Shown one piece after another: positions 1 through 9,320 of a stretch of DNA of 64,000 bases. Numbering within the stretch: the stretch's first letter is position 1; the number at the start of each line of letters is the position of its first letter. Below the pieces are notes generated by a model. That model was given only the letters and a program-made list of their open reading frames with translations. It was not told the origin of the DNA and did not search any database. The position numbers and the translations under genes are program-made. The stretch lies in NCBI GenBank assembly GCA_963749365.1, contig CAVVME010000002.1, forward strand, positions 62,001-126,000, given 5' to 3'. The DNA is from WHSW01 sp963749365. Lineage in GTDB: Bacteria > Actinomycetota > Thermoleophilia > Solirubrobacterales > 70-9.

Positions 1-702
1 GATCATCTCGCAGAACGGCGCGATCGCGGCGGCGAGACCGCCGGTGGCAACGAACACGGGCTCGCCGCCGAGCTCCTGCTCGAGCCGTCGCGCAATCCCG
101 TCGATCAACCCCGCGAAGCCGAAGATCACACCCGACTGGATCGCCGCCCGCGTCGATTTGCCGATCGCGGCGCCGGGCTCGGCGAGGTCGATCCGCGGGA
201 TCCGCGCCCCGCGCTCGGTCAGCGCCGTGAGCGAGATCTCGACCCCGGGGGCGATCGCCCCGCCGAGGTACTCGCCCGCCGCCGAGACGGCATCGAAGTT
301 GATCCCGGTTCCGAAGTCGACGACCACGCAGGCGCCGCCGATCCGCTCGTAGGCGGCGACCGCGTTGACGAGCCGGTCGGCGCCGACCTCCTGCGGGTTG
401 TCGATCCGGATCGGCATCCCGGTCTTGATCTGCGGGCCGACGGTCAGGCAGCGGCAGGCGAAGTAGCGCGCCGCCATCGCCTCGTACTCGCTCCCCAGCG
501 GCGGGACGACCGAGGAGACGATCAGCGCGTCGACCTCACCCGCCTCGATCCCGCTCAGCGCCAGCAGGCCGGTGATCCGCTCGGCGAGCTCGTCTCCGGT
601 GGCTCCGGCACGGGTCTGAAATCGCCAGTGCTCGGCGAGGCGTTCGCCGCGGAACGCGCCCAGGTGGGTGTTGGTGTTGCCGACGTCGATCGCGAGCAGC
701 AC
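1..702 (-). CDS. coaX: Type III pantothenate kinase, 3' part beyond the window
   Basis: CoaX phosphorylates pantothenate in the first step of coenzyme A synthesis, in the cytoplasm. The reverse strand from a GTG at 702 reads MLLAIDVGNTNTHLGAF, the N-terminal phosphate-binding DxGNT motif of the type III (ASKHA-fold) kinases. Further on come VGADRLVNAVAA and VVDFGTGINFDAV, the other conserved blocks of this family. 234 codons are visible, and the last turn or two of the ~255-residue protein lies left of the window. A GATAAT hexamer at 709-714 ends 6 nt before the GTG, so the transcript is probably leaderless, which supports this start. The gene diverges from the GST-like gene with only 31 bp between starts. 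Confidence 0.93.
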   Translation of the reverse strand, partial: MLLAIDVGNTNTHLGAFRGERLAEHWRFQTRAGATGDELAERITGLLALSGIEAGEVDALIVSSVVPPLGSEYEAMAARYFACRCLTVGPQIKTGMPIRIDNPQEVGADRLVNAVAAYERIGGACVVVDFGTGINFDAVSAAGEYLGGAIAPGVEISLTALTERGARIPRIDLAEPGAAIGKSTRAAIQSGVIFGFAGLIDGIARRLEQELGGEPVFVATGGLAAAIAPFCEMI

Positions 703-708
703 GCGCGG

Positions 709-726
709 ATTATCGCCGGATAGGAT
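709..726. promoter_or_regulatory. Divergent -10 elements for coaX and the GST-like gene
   Basis: On the reverse strand GATAAT (714-709) lies 6 nt from the coaX GTG. On the forward strand TAGGAT (721-726) lies 7 nt from the GTG at 734. Both spacings fit leaderless transcripts. Any -35 contacts for one promoter would fall inside the other gene. Confidence 0.55.
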
Positions 727-733
727 CGGGGCA

Positions 734-1498
734 GTGCAGGCGCGCCTCTACGTGATCCCGGGCTCCCATCCGTCGCGAACCGTGCAGGCGATGCTCGAAC
801 GCAAGGGGATCGACTACAAGCGAGTCGACCTGCTGCCGGTGATCTCGAAGGGCGTCGTTCGCCTCGCCGGCTTCCCCGGGATCACGGTTCCGGCGTTGAA
901 GCTCGACGGTCGCAAGCTTCAGGGCTCGCGGGAAATCGGCCGCGAGCTCGACCGCCTGGTCCCGGAACCGCCCCTCTACCCCGCTGACCCGACCGCACGC
1001 GTCGCCGTCGAGCAGGCCGAGCGCTGGGGGGAGGAGGCGCTGCAGCCGGTCGCGCGCCGGGTGCTCTGGAACACCCTTCGGCGCGACCGCTCGCCTCTGG
1101 TCTCCTACTCCGAGGGGGCGCGGCTCGGCGTCCCGATCGGACTCGCGGTGAAGACGGCGGCGCCGATCGTCGCGCTCTCGGCCCGGCTCAACGACGCCGG
1201 CGACGAGAACGTGCGCGCCGACCTCGCGGCGCTGCCGGGGATGCTGCAGCGGATCGACGACTGGATCGCCGAAGGCGTGCTCGGCGGCGAGGAACTGAAC
1301 GCCGCGGACCTCCAGATCGGGCCCAGCCTGCGCCTGCTGATGACGCTCGCCGACGTGCGCCCGGCGATCGAGGCGCGACCCGCAGGTGAGCTCGCGGTTC
1401 GGGCCGCCCCCGACTATCCGGGCGACGCGCCCCCGGTCCTCCCGGCGGCCTGGCTCGAGCCGCTGCGCCCGGGGCCGCACTCCGAACAGAGCATGTAA
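734..1498 (+). CDS. Glutathione S-transferase-like protein
   Basis: A 254-residue soluble protein. The N-terminus (MQARLYVIPGSHPSR, then GFPGITVPALKLDGRKLQGSREI) has the thioredoxin-like GST fold: the Pro of the cis-Pro loop (TVPAL) and the S-R substitution for the usual ES glutathione-contact pair. A helical C-terminal domain runs from about residue 90. Actinobacteria generally lack glutathione, so the substrate is unknown; the protein may act on mycothiol-like thiols or have a non-catalytic role. The GTG at 734 was chosen over an upstream ATG because TAGGAT ends 7 nt before it and because the GST fold begins there. Confidence 0.8.
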   Translation: MQARLYVIPGSHPSRTVQAMLERKGIDYKRVDLLPVISKGVVRLAGFPGITVPALKLDGRKLQGSREIGRELDRLVPEPPLYPADPTARVAVEQAERWGEEALQPVARRVLWNTLRRDRSPLVSYSEGARLGVPIGLAVKTAAPIVALSARLNDAGDENVRADLAALPGMLQRIDDWIAEGVLGGEELNAADLQIGPSLRLLMTLADVRPAIEARPAGELAVRAAPDYPGDAPPVLPAAWLEPLRPGPHSEQSM

Positions 1499-1539
1499 TG
1501 GTGGCCTCGGCGCCCGGCACAAACTGGGTGAACCGGATC

Positions 1540-1558
1540 AGGCCCGCTGAGCGGGCCT
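1540..1558. terminator. Hairpin between convergent genes
   Basis: AGGCCCGC and GCGGGCCT form a perfect 8-bp stem with a TGA loop, 41 nt after the GST-like stop and 39 nt past the folK stop. There is no clear T tract on either side, so it is either a weak bidirectional terminator or a stabilising 3' end. Confidence 0.45.
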
Positions 1559-1596
1559 AAACGTCCTCACCTTGTGGTCAGAGCAGCGGCGTTGAA

Positions 1597-2091
1597 TCAC
1601 AGCGGTCCGATCCGTTCCACCCGCTCCCCCTCACCCAGGCCCGCCAGCGCCTCGCTCAGCCGGGTGCCGTCCGGCAGCGACAGCTCGGGCTCGAGCTCCA
1701 GCAACGGGACGAGTACGAAGCGGCGGCTTGACACCTCGCGGTGCGGCAGGGTGAGCCGCTCGGTCTCCAGCTCCAGGTCGCCGAGCAGCAGCAGGTCGAT
1801 GTCGAGCGGGCGCGGGCCGTGCCTCGGGCCGCCAAAGGCCCGGCCCTGCCCGACCTCGATCGCCTTGCAGGCATCGAGCAGCGCCTCGGGCCCGAGTCCG
1901 GTGCGCCCTCGCAGCACCGCGTTCAGGAACTCCGCTTGGTCGAGGATCTCGCCCACCGGCTCGGTCTCGTAGACCGACGAGACGGCCTCGACCTCGACCC
2001 CGTGCTCCGGCAGCGTCTCGACCACCGCCCGCAGGTGAGCGGCCCGGTTGCCGAGGTTGGAGCCGAGGCCGAGGTATGCGATCCGGCTCAC
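1597..2091 (-). CDS. folK: 2-amino-4-hydroxy-6-hydroxymethyldihydropteridine pyrophosphokinase
   Basis: FolK transfers pyrophosphate from ATP to hydroxymethyl-dihydropterin in folate synthesis. The 164 residues begin MSRIAYLGLGSNLGNR (family start LGSNLG-xR), with VSSVYETEPVG and the signature GPRPLDIDLLLLG at about residues 91-103, whose two Asp residues bind magnesium. Length is typical. Its ATG overlaps the folB stop by 4 nt, so translation is probably coupled. It is the last gene of the reverse-strand folate block, and the hairpin at 1540-1558 follows it. Confidence 0.96.
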   Translation of the reverse strand: MSRIAYLGLGSNLGNRAAHLRAVVETLPEHGVEVEAVSSVYETEPVGEILDQAEFLNAVLRGRTGLGPEALLDACKAIEVGQGRAFGGPRHGPRPLDIDLLLLGDLELETERLTLPHREVSSRRFVLVPLLELEPELSLPDGTRLSEALAGLGEGERVERIGPL

Positions 2092-2483
2092 GAGGCGTTC
2101 GCGGTCCGGGTCACCTCGACCGCGACCCGGTCGATCGCGTGCGCGATCGGGGGCTCCGGCTTCGCCGCCCGCACCCGTGCCCGTCGCGCCCCGAAGCGCT
2201 CGAGCAGGCGCTCGGCGATCACGGCGCAGAGGCGCTCGAGGGTCCGGTAGCTGCGCTCGGTCGCGGTCTCGGCGACGAGATCTGCGACCGCCGCGTAGTC
2301 GATCGTCTCCTCGATCCGGTCGCTGCGCAGCGCGCCGCAGTCGGCCGGCTCGAGGAGGACGTCGATCAGCAGCCGCTGACCGACGCGCTGCTCGGCGTCG
2401 TCGACCCCGTGGTGGGTGTAGACCGAGAGCCCGCGGAGCTCGATCTCGACCGCGGGCTGGCCATCGTCACCGCCGGGCTTCAT
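2088..2483 (-). CDS. folB: Dihydroneopterin aldolase
   Basis: FolB converts dihydroneopterin to hydroxymethyl-dihydropterin and glycolaldehyde. The 131 residues contain IELRGLSVYTHHGVDDAEQRVGQRLLIDV, the family N-terminal block with the substrate-binding region after THHGV, then TIDYAAV and a C-terminal KPEPPI motif carrying the catalytic Lys. The protein starts about ten residues before the conserved IEL, so a slightly later start is possible. It is followed directly by folK with a 4-nt overlap. A 105-bp gap separates it from the small secreted protein gene upstream. Confidence 0.95.
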   Translation of the reverse strand: MKPGGDDGQPAVEIELRGLSVYTHHGVDDAEQRVGQRLLIDVLLEPADCGALRSDRIEETIDYAAVADLVAETATERSYRTLERLCAVIAERLLERFGARRARVRAAKPEPPIAHAIDRVAVEVTRTANAS

Positions 2484-2588
2484 CGCCGGCCCAAGCTAGA
2501 CGATCGGGCCGAGGCTGACGCGAGCGCAGCGCGGCGACGGGCGGGCCGCTCCCGCCGGTCGCGCAGCGCCGGACTCGGTTCCGTCAGC

Positions 2589-2972
2589 TCAGGCGGGCCC
2601 GAGAGCCACGCACTTGCGACGCGAGTACCCGTAACGGATCCTGCCGCTGAAGTGATCGAGCTTGATCACAAGCTGGCGCCTGCACTCGTACTTGACGCCG
2701 TTCTTGGTGCTCACCACATAGACCCTGGCCCACGCCTTGTGCCGGCTCACCCTGTGCACGTCGCGGACCCCCCAGGCCTTGCAGTTGCTGGTGTGACGGC
2801 AGTCGGACCGCGCCCAATCCTTCGCCGCCTGGGTGGCCGTCAACCGGTCGAGATTGTTGGCGCCGGCGACGGCGACCAAGCCGACCGCAATCGCCATTGC
2901 CGTGACAGCAAGCAGCGCGACCCTGAGCTTCGCGCTCCCTCCCCGTACGGCTCCCCCACGAACTCGCTCCAT
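2589..2972 (-). CDS. Small secreted protein with four cysteines, unknown function
   Basis: 127 residues. The ATG at 2972 is preceded by GGAGG at ideal spacing, which decides the start. A basic N-terminus (RGGSAKLR) and a hydrophobic stretch at about residues 17-37 ending near AGANN look like a Sec signal peptide or an N-terminal anchor. The mature part is basic and has four Cys residues (SDCRH, SNCKAW, YECRRQ, RKCVAL), probably two disulfides, with several Trp, Tyr and Arg. It interrupts the usual folP-folB order but has no visible link to folate. I do not recognise the family; the coding call rests on codon bias, RBS and signal peptide. Confidence 0.72.
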   Translation of the reverse strand: MERVRGGAVRGGSAKLRVALLAVTAMAIAVGLVAVAGANNLDRLTATQAAKDWARSDCRHTSNCKAWGVRDVHRVSRHKAWARVYVVSTKNGVKYECRRQLVIKLDHFSGRIRYGYSRRKCVALGPA

Positions 2973-3018
2973 CTCCGTACCTCCGGCTTGTGTTGTTGAG
3001 CACGTGAAGCCTAAACGC

Positions 3019-3837
3019 TCACGGCGCGCGGGCGCAGTCCCAGCGCCGGCGCCCGAGGATCGCCTCGGCGACGTCGAGCGCCCGGCGAGCCGCGAGCACC
3101 TCGTGGACACGCAGCACCTCGGCGCCGTGGGCCAACGCCAAGACGCTCGAGGCGATCGTCCCCCCGAGCCGCTCGCCGACTTCGCGGCCGGTGAGGGCGC
3201 CGAGGAAGCGCTTGCGCGAGCTGCCGACGACAACCGGCCGTCCGAGCTCGCAGAGCTCGCCGAGCCGTCGCAGCAGCTCGAGGTTGTGGGCCGTCGTCTT
3301 GCCGAACCCGATCCCGGGGTCGATCCAGATCCGCCGCTCGTCGATCCCGGCGGCGGTCGCGGCCTCGATCCGGGCGGCGAGGAAGCCGCGCACCTCGTCG
3401 ACCACGTCGTCGTACGCGGGCGCATCCTGCATCGTGCGCGGACTGCCACGCATATGCATCAGGATCACCTCGCAGGTGCGCTCGGCGCACAGCGGCGCCA
3501 GCTCGGGATCGCCGCGCAGGGCGGTGACGTCGTTGACGATCGTCGCCCCTGCGTCGAGCGCCGCGCCCGCCACCCGGGCCTTCGAGGTGTCGATCGAGAC
3601 CGTGGCCCCGGCCCCGGCGAGTTCGGCGATCACCGGGGCGGTCCGCTCGAGCTCGATCGCCGCAGGCACCGGCTCGGCTCCCGGCCGCGTCGACTCGCCA
3701 CCGACGTCGAGGATGTCGGCCCCCTCGTCGAGCAGCCCGCGGCCGTGTGCGACCGCCCGTTCGGGCTCCAGGAAGAGCCCACCGTCCGAGAACGAGTCGG
3801 GCGTCACGTTGACGATCCCCATCACCCGCGCCGGCAC
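3019..3837 (-). CDS. folP: Dihydropteroate synthase
   Basis: FolP condenses the pterin pyrophosphate with p-aminobenzoate to dihydropteroate and is the target of sulfonamides. The 272 residues show the family blocks in order: MGIVNVTPDSFSDGG (signature 1), DILDVGGESTRPGA (signature 2, residues ~42-55), SIDTSK, IVNDVTAL, ILMHMRG, WIDPGIGFGKT and VVGSSRKRFLG. The GTG start lies just upstream of the conserved MGIVN. ftsH ends 24 bp upstream. In many actinobacteria folE lies between these two genes; here there is no room for it. Confidence 0.97.
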   Translation of the reverse strand: MPARVMGIVNVTPDSFSDGGLFLEPERAVAHGRGLLDEGADILDVGGESTRPGAEPVPAAIELERTAPVIAELAGAGATVSIDTSKARVAGAALDAGATIVNDVTALRGDPELAPLCAERTCEVILMHMRGSPRTMQDAPAYDDVVDEVRGFLAARIEAATAAGIDERRIWIDPGIGFGKTTAHNLELLRRLGELCELGRPVVVGSSRKRFLGALTGREVGERLGGTIASSVLALAHGAEVLRVHEVLAARRALDVAEAILGRRRWDCARAP

Positions 3838-3860
3838 GGGCCCAGTATCGCGCGCCCGGT

Positions 3861-5834
<1,974 letters not shown>

Positions 5835-5870
5835 GCAGAGGGGGTTCGTTCCCCCGCTCGAGCTTGGATC

Positions 5871-5901
5871 AGCGTACCAGGGGTGCTAAAGCCCCTATCA
5901 A
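5871..5901 (-). promoter_or_regulatory. Possible ftsH promoter in the hpt-ftsH gap
   Basis: The reverse strand reads TTGATA (5901-5896), 19 nt, TACGCT (5876-5871), about 40 nt before the ftsH ATG. The spacer holds an imperfect GGGG/CCCC dyad. Downstream, in the would-be leader, GGGGG and CCCCC at 5840-5855 form a hairpin around TTCGTT. The promoter call rests on hexamer similarity only. Confidence 0.35.
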
Positions 5902-5908
5902 ACCTCGA

Positions 5909-6442
5909 TTACTCCTGCAAGGCAGCCACATAACGCAGGTTGCGGTAGCGCTGACCGTGGTCGAGGCCGTAGCCGATCGCGAACTTGTTCTCGATCTCGA
6001 AACCGACGTAGCGGATCGGCAGGTCGACGCGACGGCGCTCGGGCTTGGTCAGCAGGGCGCAGACCTCGACCGAGCGCGGGTTTCTCGCCCGCAGGCTCTT
6101 GAGCAGGTAGTGCAGGGTCAGCCCCGAGTCGACGATGTCCTCGATCAGGAGCACGTCGCGGCCCTCGATCGAGGCGTCGAGGTCCTTGAGGATCCGGACC
6201 ACGCCTGAGGAGTCGGTCGACGACCCGTAGCTCGAGACGGCGATGAAGTCGATCTCGCACGGCACCTCGAGCGAGCGCATCAGGTCGGCGAGGAAGAGGA
6301 CCGCGCCCTTGAGCACGCCGATCATCACCAGATCCCTGCCTTCGTAGTCGGCGCTGATCTCGGCCCCGAGCTCGACCACCCTGCGATCGAGCTCGTCCGC
6401 CTCGACCAGCACCTCGCCAATCGCCGGATCGTCCACCACCAC
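5909..6442 (-). CDS. hpt: Hypoxanthine phosphoribosyltransferase
   Basis: Salvages hypoxanthine or guanine with PRPP. The 177 residues show LVMIGVLKGAVLFLADL (pyrophosphate loop), the flexible loop SSYGSSTDSSG, the PRPP motif VLLIEDIVDSGLTL (residues ~97-110) and the purine-binding FEIENKFAIGYGLDHGQRYRNL near the C-terminus. tilS-hpt-ftsH is a conserved order. Three GTG codons in a row (6442, 6439, 6436) could be the start. TAGGCT lies directly before the first, so the third, with a 6-nt spacing, would fit a leaderless transcript. The choice changes only two residues. Confidence 0.96.
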   Translation of the reverse strand: MVVDDPAIGEVLVEADELDRRVVELGAEISADYEGRDLVMIGVLKGAVLFLADLMRSLEVPCEIDFIAVSSYGSSTDSSGVVRILKDLDASIEGRDVLLIEDIVDSGLTLHYLLKSLRARNPRSVEVCALLTKPERRRVDLPIRYVGFEIENKFAIGYGLDHGQRYRNLRYVAALQE

Positions 6443-6505
6443 AGCCTAATTACCCCGCCGAGTCCCCACCCGGCACACCCGCACCACCCCGCACGCCCCG
6501 GACCT

Positions 6506-6649
6506 CACCCGGCACGCCCGGACGCGGAAGCAGAAGAAAAAGTCCGCGGCGTAGCCGCGGACAATTGATTCGAGCGAGAGCGGAGGACGTGGCCGGAGTT
6601 ATTCCCGTGCGCCTGAGCGTGCGGGGGTGGCGTCCGGGCGTGCCGGGTG
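6506..6649. repeat. 20-bp perfect inverted repeat flanking a terminator
   Basis: The 20 bases at 6506-6525 (CACCCGGCACGCC...) are the exact reverse complement of 6630-6649, 104 bp apart. A second pair lies outside them: CCCCGCACGCC at 6487-6497 and GGCGTGCGGGG near 6658-6668. The tilS terminator (6532-6562) sits inside. Together they make a nested palindromic unit of about 180 bp that fills the tilS-hpt gap (6443-6694). It resembles a REP/BIME-type element, but copies elsewhere cannot be checked here. Confidence 0.8.
6532..6562 (-). terminator. Rho-independent terminator after tilS
   Basis: On the reverse strand GTCCGCGGC and GCCGCGGAC form a perfect 9-bp stem with a 3-nt loop (6562-6542), followed by TTTTTCTTCTG (6541-6531). 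It lies downstream of tilS, so hpt needs its own promoter. Confidence 0.88.
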
Positions 6650-6700
6650 CCGACTGGGCGTGCGGGGCGGGCGACTGGGCCGCGGTGGCCGGAGTTATTC
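6589..6700. repeat. 16-bp direct repeat at the tilS 3' end
   Basis: GTGGCCGGAGTTATTC occurs at 6589-6604 and again at 6685-6700. The second copy contains the tilS stop codon (reverse strand TAA at 6697-6695). The copy in the gap looks like a duplicated tail of the gene. Confidence 0.75.
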
Positions 6701-8044
6701 GACGGGGCGGGCGGTGAGGACGGCGACGCGGTCGGTCCCGGGATCGAGCCGGAAGCGCTCCGAGACCGCCACACCCGCCACCCAGGCGATCTCACCGTCG
6801 ACCGTGACCACCGGCAGGCTTCGGCGCAGCGAGCGCGGCACGCCGTGGTCGGTGAACAGGTCCTGGAGCGTCTTCGTGCCGCTCATCCCGAGCGGCTGCA
6901 TGCGGTCGCCGTCACGCCAGGTGCGAACCTCGACCCGACCCTCGAGCGCCTCCGCGTCGAGCGTCGCGAGGTCGGGCCCGCACGGCTCCACCGGCGCCGG
7001 ATGGATCTCGGCCCGCAACTCCCAAGCGCCGATCCGCACCCGGCCCGGAAGCCCGAGGCCGACCGGCGTCGGGGCGGCGTCGGCGGCGGCAGCGCGAAAG
7101 CGCACGAATCCGGCCTCGCAGATCGCGACCAGGCCGCCGCCGAGCTCGACCTGCCCGCCGCGCGGGCGCCGGGCGAGCCTCACGATCTCAGCCGCGCGGG
7201 CACTGCCGATCGGCACCGGCCGCCCGGCCGCCCGCTCGGCCAGCGCCCGAAGGGCGAGCCTGCGCAGGCCCGGCTCGAACCCGTCGAGGGCGTCGGCCGC
7301 GATCGCGACCGAGCCGGCGTCGGCGCCCGAGGCCTCGAGCGCCTCGAGCACCACGCGGTCAAGGAGCTCGGATTCCTCGACCAGCTCGGCGCGGGTGCGG
7401 GCGATGTTCGAGACCGCGGCCGGGTTCAGGTCGGTCAGCACTGGCAGCAGCTCGGCGCGAATCCGGTTGCGGGCAAACGACGGATCCGCGTTGCTGTCGT
7501 CATCGGCGAACGGCAGGCCTGCCGCGGTGGCGAGCTCGCGCACGCGCTCACGCTCGAGCCCGAGCAAGGGGCGAACGACTCGGCCGCTGCGCGGCGCGAG
7601 ACCGAGGAGCGCCCGACTGCCGGGCGAGGTCGCCAGCCGGTAGAGAACGGTCTCCGCGACATCGGTCCGGGTATGCCCGGTCGCGATCAGGCTCGAGCCG
7701 GTCCTGTCGCGCAGCCGTTCGGCGGCGTCGTAGCGCAACCGTCGCGCGGCGGCCTGCAGGTTGCCGTCCAAGGTCGAGCGAGGACGCTCGACATGCAAGT
7801 CGATCCGCAGCGCCGCGCACAGCCTGCGGCAGGTCGACATCTCCTCGTCGGCATCCGGGCGAAGGCCGTAGTTGTAGTGCAGCGCGTGGACCTGCTCGGC
7901 GCCCAGCTCGCCGGCCAGGCCTGCGGCCGTCGCGGCCGAGTCCGGGCCCCCGGAGACCATGACGACGATCGACGCCCCGGGCTCGATCAGGCCACTGTCG
8001 CGGACGGTGCGGGCGAGCTCGGCCAGAGCGTCATGCTTGCTCAC
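6695..8044 (-). CDS. tilS: tRNA(Ile)-lysidine synthetase
   Basis: TilS attaches lysine to C34 of the CAU-anticodon tRNA-Ile, using ATP. The 449 residues carry the PP-loop SIVVMVSGGPDSAATA at about residues 25-40 (family SGGxDS), then HALHYNYGLRPDADEE, ATGHTRTDVAETVLYRLATSPGSRALLGL and PLLGLERERVRELATAAGLPFADDDSNADPSFARNRIR, all classic. A C-terminal TilS domain is present (RDGDRMQPLGMSGTKTLQDLFTDHGVPRSLRRSLPV). The GTG at 8044 was chosen because TAGGAT (8057-8052) ends 7 nt upstream; the open frame extends further but without family similarity. A terminator and repeat element separate it from hpt. Confidence 0.96.
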   Translation of the reverse strand: MSKHDALAELARTVRDSGLIEPGASIVVMVSGGPDSAATAAGLAGELGAEQVHALHYNYGLRPDADEEMSTCRRLCAALRIDLHVERPRSTLDGNLQAAARRLRYDAAERLRDRTGSSLIATGHTRTDVAETVLYRLATSPGSRALLGLAPRSGRVVRPLLGLERERVRELATAAGLPFADDDSNADPSFARNRIRAELLPVLTDLNPAAVSNIARTRAELVEESELLDRVVLEALEASGADAGSVAIAADALDGFEPGLRRLALRALAERAAGRPVPIGSARAAEIVRLARRPRGGQVELGGGLVAICEAGFVRFRAAAADAAPTPVGLGLPGRVRIGAWELRAEIHPAPVEPCGPDLATLDAEALEGRVEVRTWRDGDRMQPLGMSGTKTLQDLFTDHGVPRSLRRSLPVVTVDGEIAWVAGVAVSERFRLDPGTDRVAVLTARPVE

Positions 8045-8051
8045 GGCCTGG

Positions 8052-8057
8052 ATCCTA
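8052..8057 (-). promoter_or_regulatory. -10 element for leaderless tilS
   Basis: TAGGAT on the reverse strand, 7 nt before the GTG start. It fixes the start codon against the longer open frame. Confidence 0.5.
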
Positions 8058-8097
8058 CGCGGCACCGGGGCGGATCCCGCCGCCTTGCAGCCGGCGC

Positions 8098-9297
8098 TCA
8101 GCCGTCGCCCGGAGGTCGCGCCCGTACGGCCAGCAGCTCGACCGGTTCCGGGAATCCCTTCAGCTCGACCCGGCCGATCGGATCGAACTCCAGATAGTCG
8201 GACTCGCTGATCGCGTCGGCCACCGCGGTGGTCACCAGCACCTCGCCGGCAAGCGCCCGGGCGACGACCCGATGGGCGAGGTTGACTTCGGTTCCGAAGT
8301 AGTCGCCGTCGCGGTAGACCGCGCGGCCGAGGTGAATGCCGACCCGCGGCTGCGGGCGCTCGCCGAACAGGGTCAAGAACCCGACCGCCCACTCCGTCAG
8401 CGTGCCCGCGTCCGGCGAGACGATCATCACCTCGTCACCGATCGTCTTCACGATCAGCGCCTCGGCCGGGAGCGTCGCCTCGACCGTCTCGACGAAACGT
8501 TCGACCAGGTCGAGCGCCTCCTCGTCACCCTCCTCTTCGGTGTAGCGGACGAACCCGGTCAGGTCGACGAAGCAGAACGCCATCGTCACCCGCCCAAGTT
8601 GGCGCAGGCCACCGAAGTCGACCTCCATGTGCCCGACCACGTCCTGTTCGATGTAGAAGCGCAGATAGCGCTGGTGGATGTACTCCATCACCGGTGCGGT
8701 CAGCGGCAGCAGCTCGCCGGCCAGCTGCTCCATCTCCTCGGCCATCTCCAGCGCGTCCACGCCCTGGCGGATCAGCGGCTCGTGGACGTAGAGATGGAAG
8801 AGGCGGACCTCGGCCTCGGCGATCTTGCGGATCGACTGCGCGTAGACCCGGACCAGCTGCAGCAATGCGACCAGCGGGAACCCGGCCTTGAGCACGTCGG
8901 CCATCCGCTCAATCGCCTCGACGTCGCGTTCGTCGAGGGTCCCCTCGAGCGCCGTCGGCGTCCCGAGCAGAGTCATCACCCGCTCGATCAGCTCCTCCTC
9001 GAGACCGGTTCTCCGCGCCGCCGCCGCCCGGCTGATCGCGCGCTCGCGCGCGCTTGGAAGCAGGTCCTCGGCATAGCCGAAGGCGAGTCGGCCGTCGCGG
9101 ACCGCCGCGCGCAGGTCGGCGAGCGAGTGGCCGCGCTCGCGCATCCGCGCGACCACGCGAGCCTGCGCCGCGGCGGCGGCCGTCCAGCGACCGCGCTTGA
9201 CCGGGATCACCTTGATCCGGGCCCAGCGCCGGAGCGTCGATGGGGAGACGCCGGCGATTCGCGCCGCGGCACTGAGCGAGATCGCGTCCTCGGCCAC
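8098..9297 (-). CDS. MerR-type HTH fused to a class III nucleotide cyclase
   Basis: 399 residues. Residues ~6-70 (ISLSAAARIAGVSPSTLRRWARIKVIP, then GHSLADLRAAVRDGRL) form a MerR-like winged helix. A helical region occupies ~100-235. Residues ~240-395 are a class III adenylate/guanylate cyclase: AFCFVDLTGFVRYTEEEG (first metal Asp), IVKTIGDEVMIVS (second Asp, with a Lys at the adenine-selecting position), PRVGIHLGRAVYRDGDYFGTEVNLAHRVVARA (transition-state Asn and Arg) and GFPEPVELLAVRA. It probably makes cAMP and may bind DNA. GTG start with TAGGAT ending 6 nt upstream. No membrane segment is visible. Confidence 0.87.
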   Translation of the reverse strand: MAEDAISLSAAARIAGVSPSTLRRWARIKVIPVKRGRWTAAAAAQARVVARMRERGHSLADLRAAVRDGRLAFGYAEDLLPSARERAISRAAAARRTGLEEELIERVMTLLGTPTALEGTLDERDVEAIERMADVLKAGFPLVALLQLVRVYAQSIRKIAEAEVRLFHLYVHEPLIRQGVDALEMAEEMEQLAGELLPLTAPVMEYIHQRYLRFYIEQDVVGHMEVDFGGLRQLGRVTMAFCFVDLTGFVRYTEEEGDEEALDLVERFVETVEATLPAEALIVKTIGDEVMIVSPDAGTLTEWAVGFLTLFGERPQPRVGIHLGRAVYRDGDYFGTEVNLAHRVVARALAGEVLVTTAVADAISESDYLEFDPIGRVELKGFPEPVELLAVRARPPGDG

Positions 9298-9303
9298 CGG
9301 CCG

Positions 9304-9309
9304 ATCCTA
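9304..9309 (-). promoter_or_regulatory. -10 element for the leaderless MerR-cyclase gene
   Basis: TAGGAT on the reverse strand, 6 nt before the GTG at 9297. If used, the structured block at 9321-9415 is upstream DNA, not a leader RNA of this gene. Confidence 0.5.
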
Positions 9310-9320
9310 GATACCGCCGA

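Noticed and set aside
1540..1558. Strong intrinsic terminator for both convergent genes
   Set aside because: The stem is perfect but neither strand has a T run after it, so it is listed only as a moderate hairpin.
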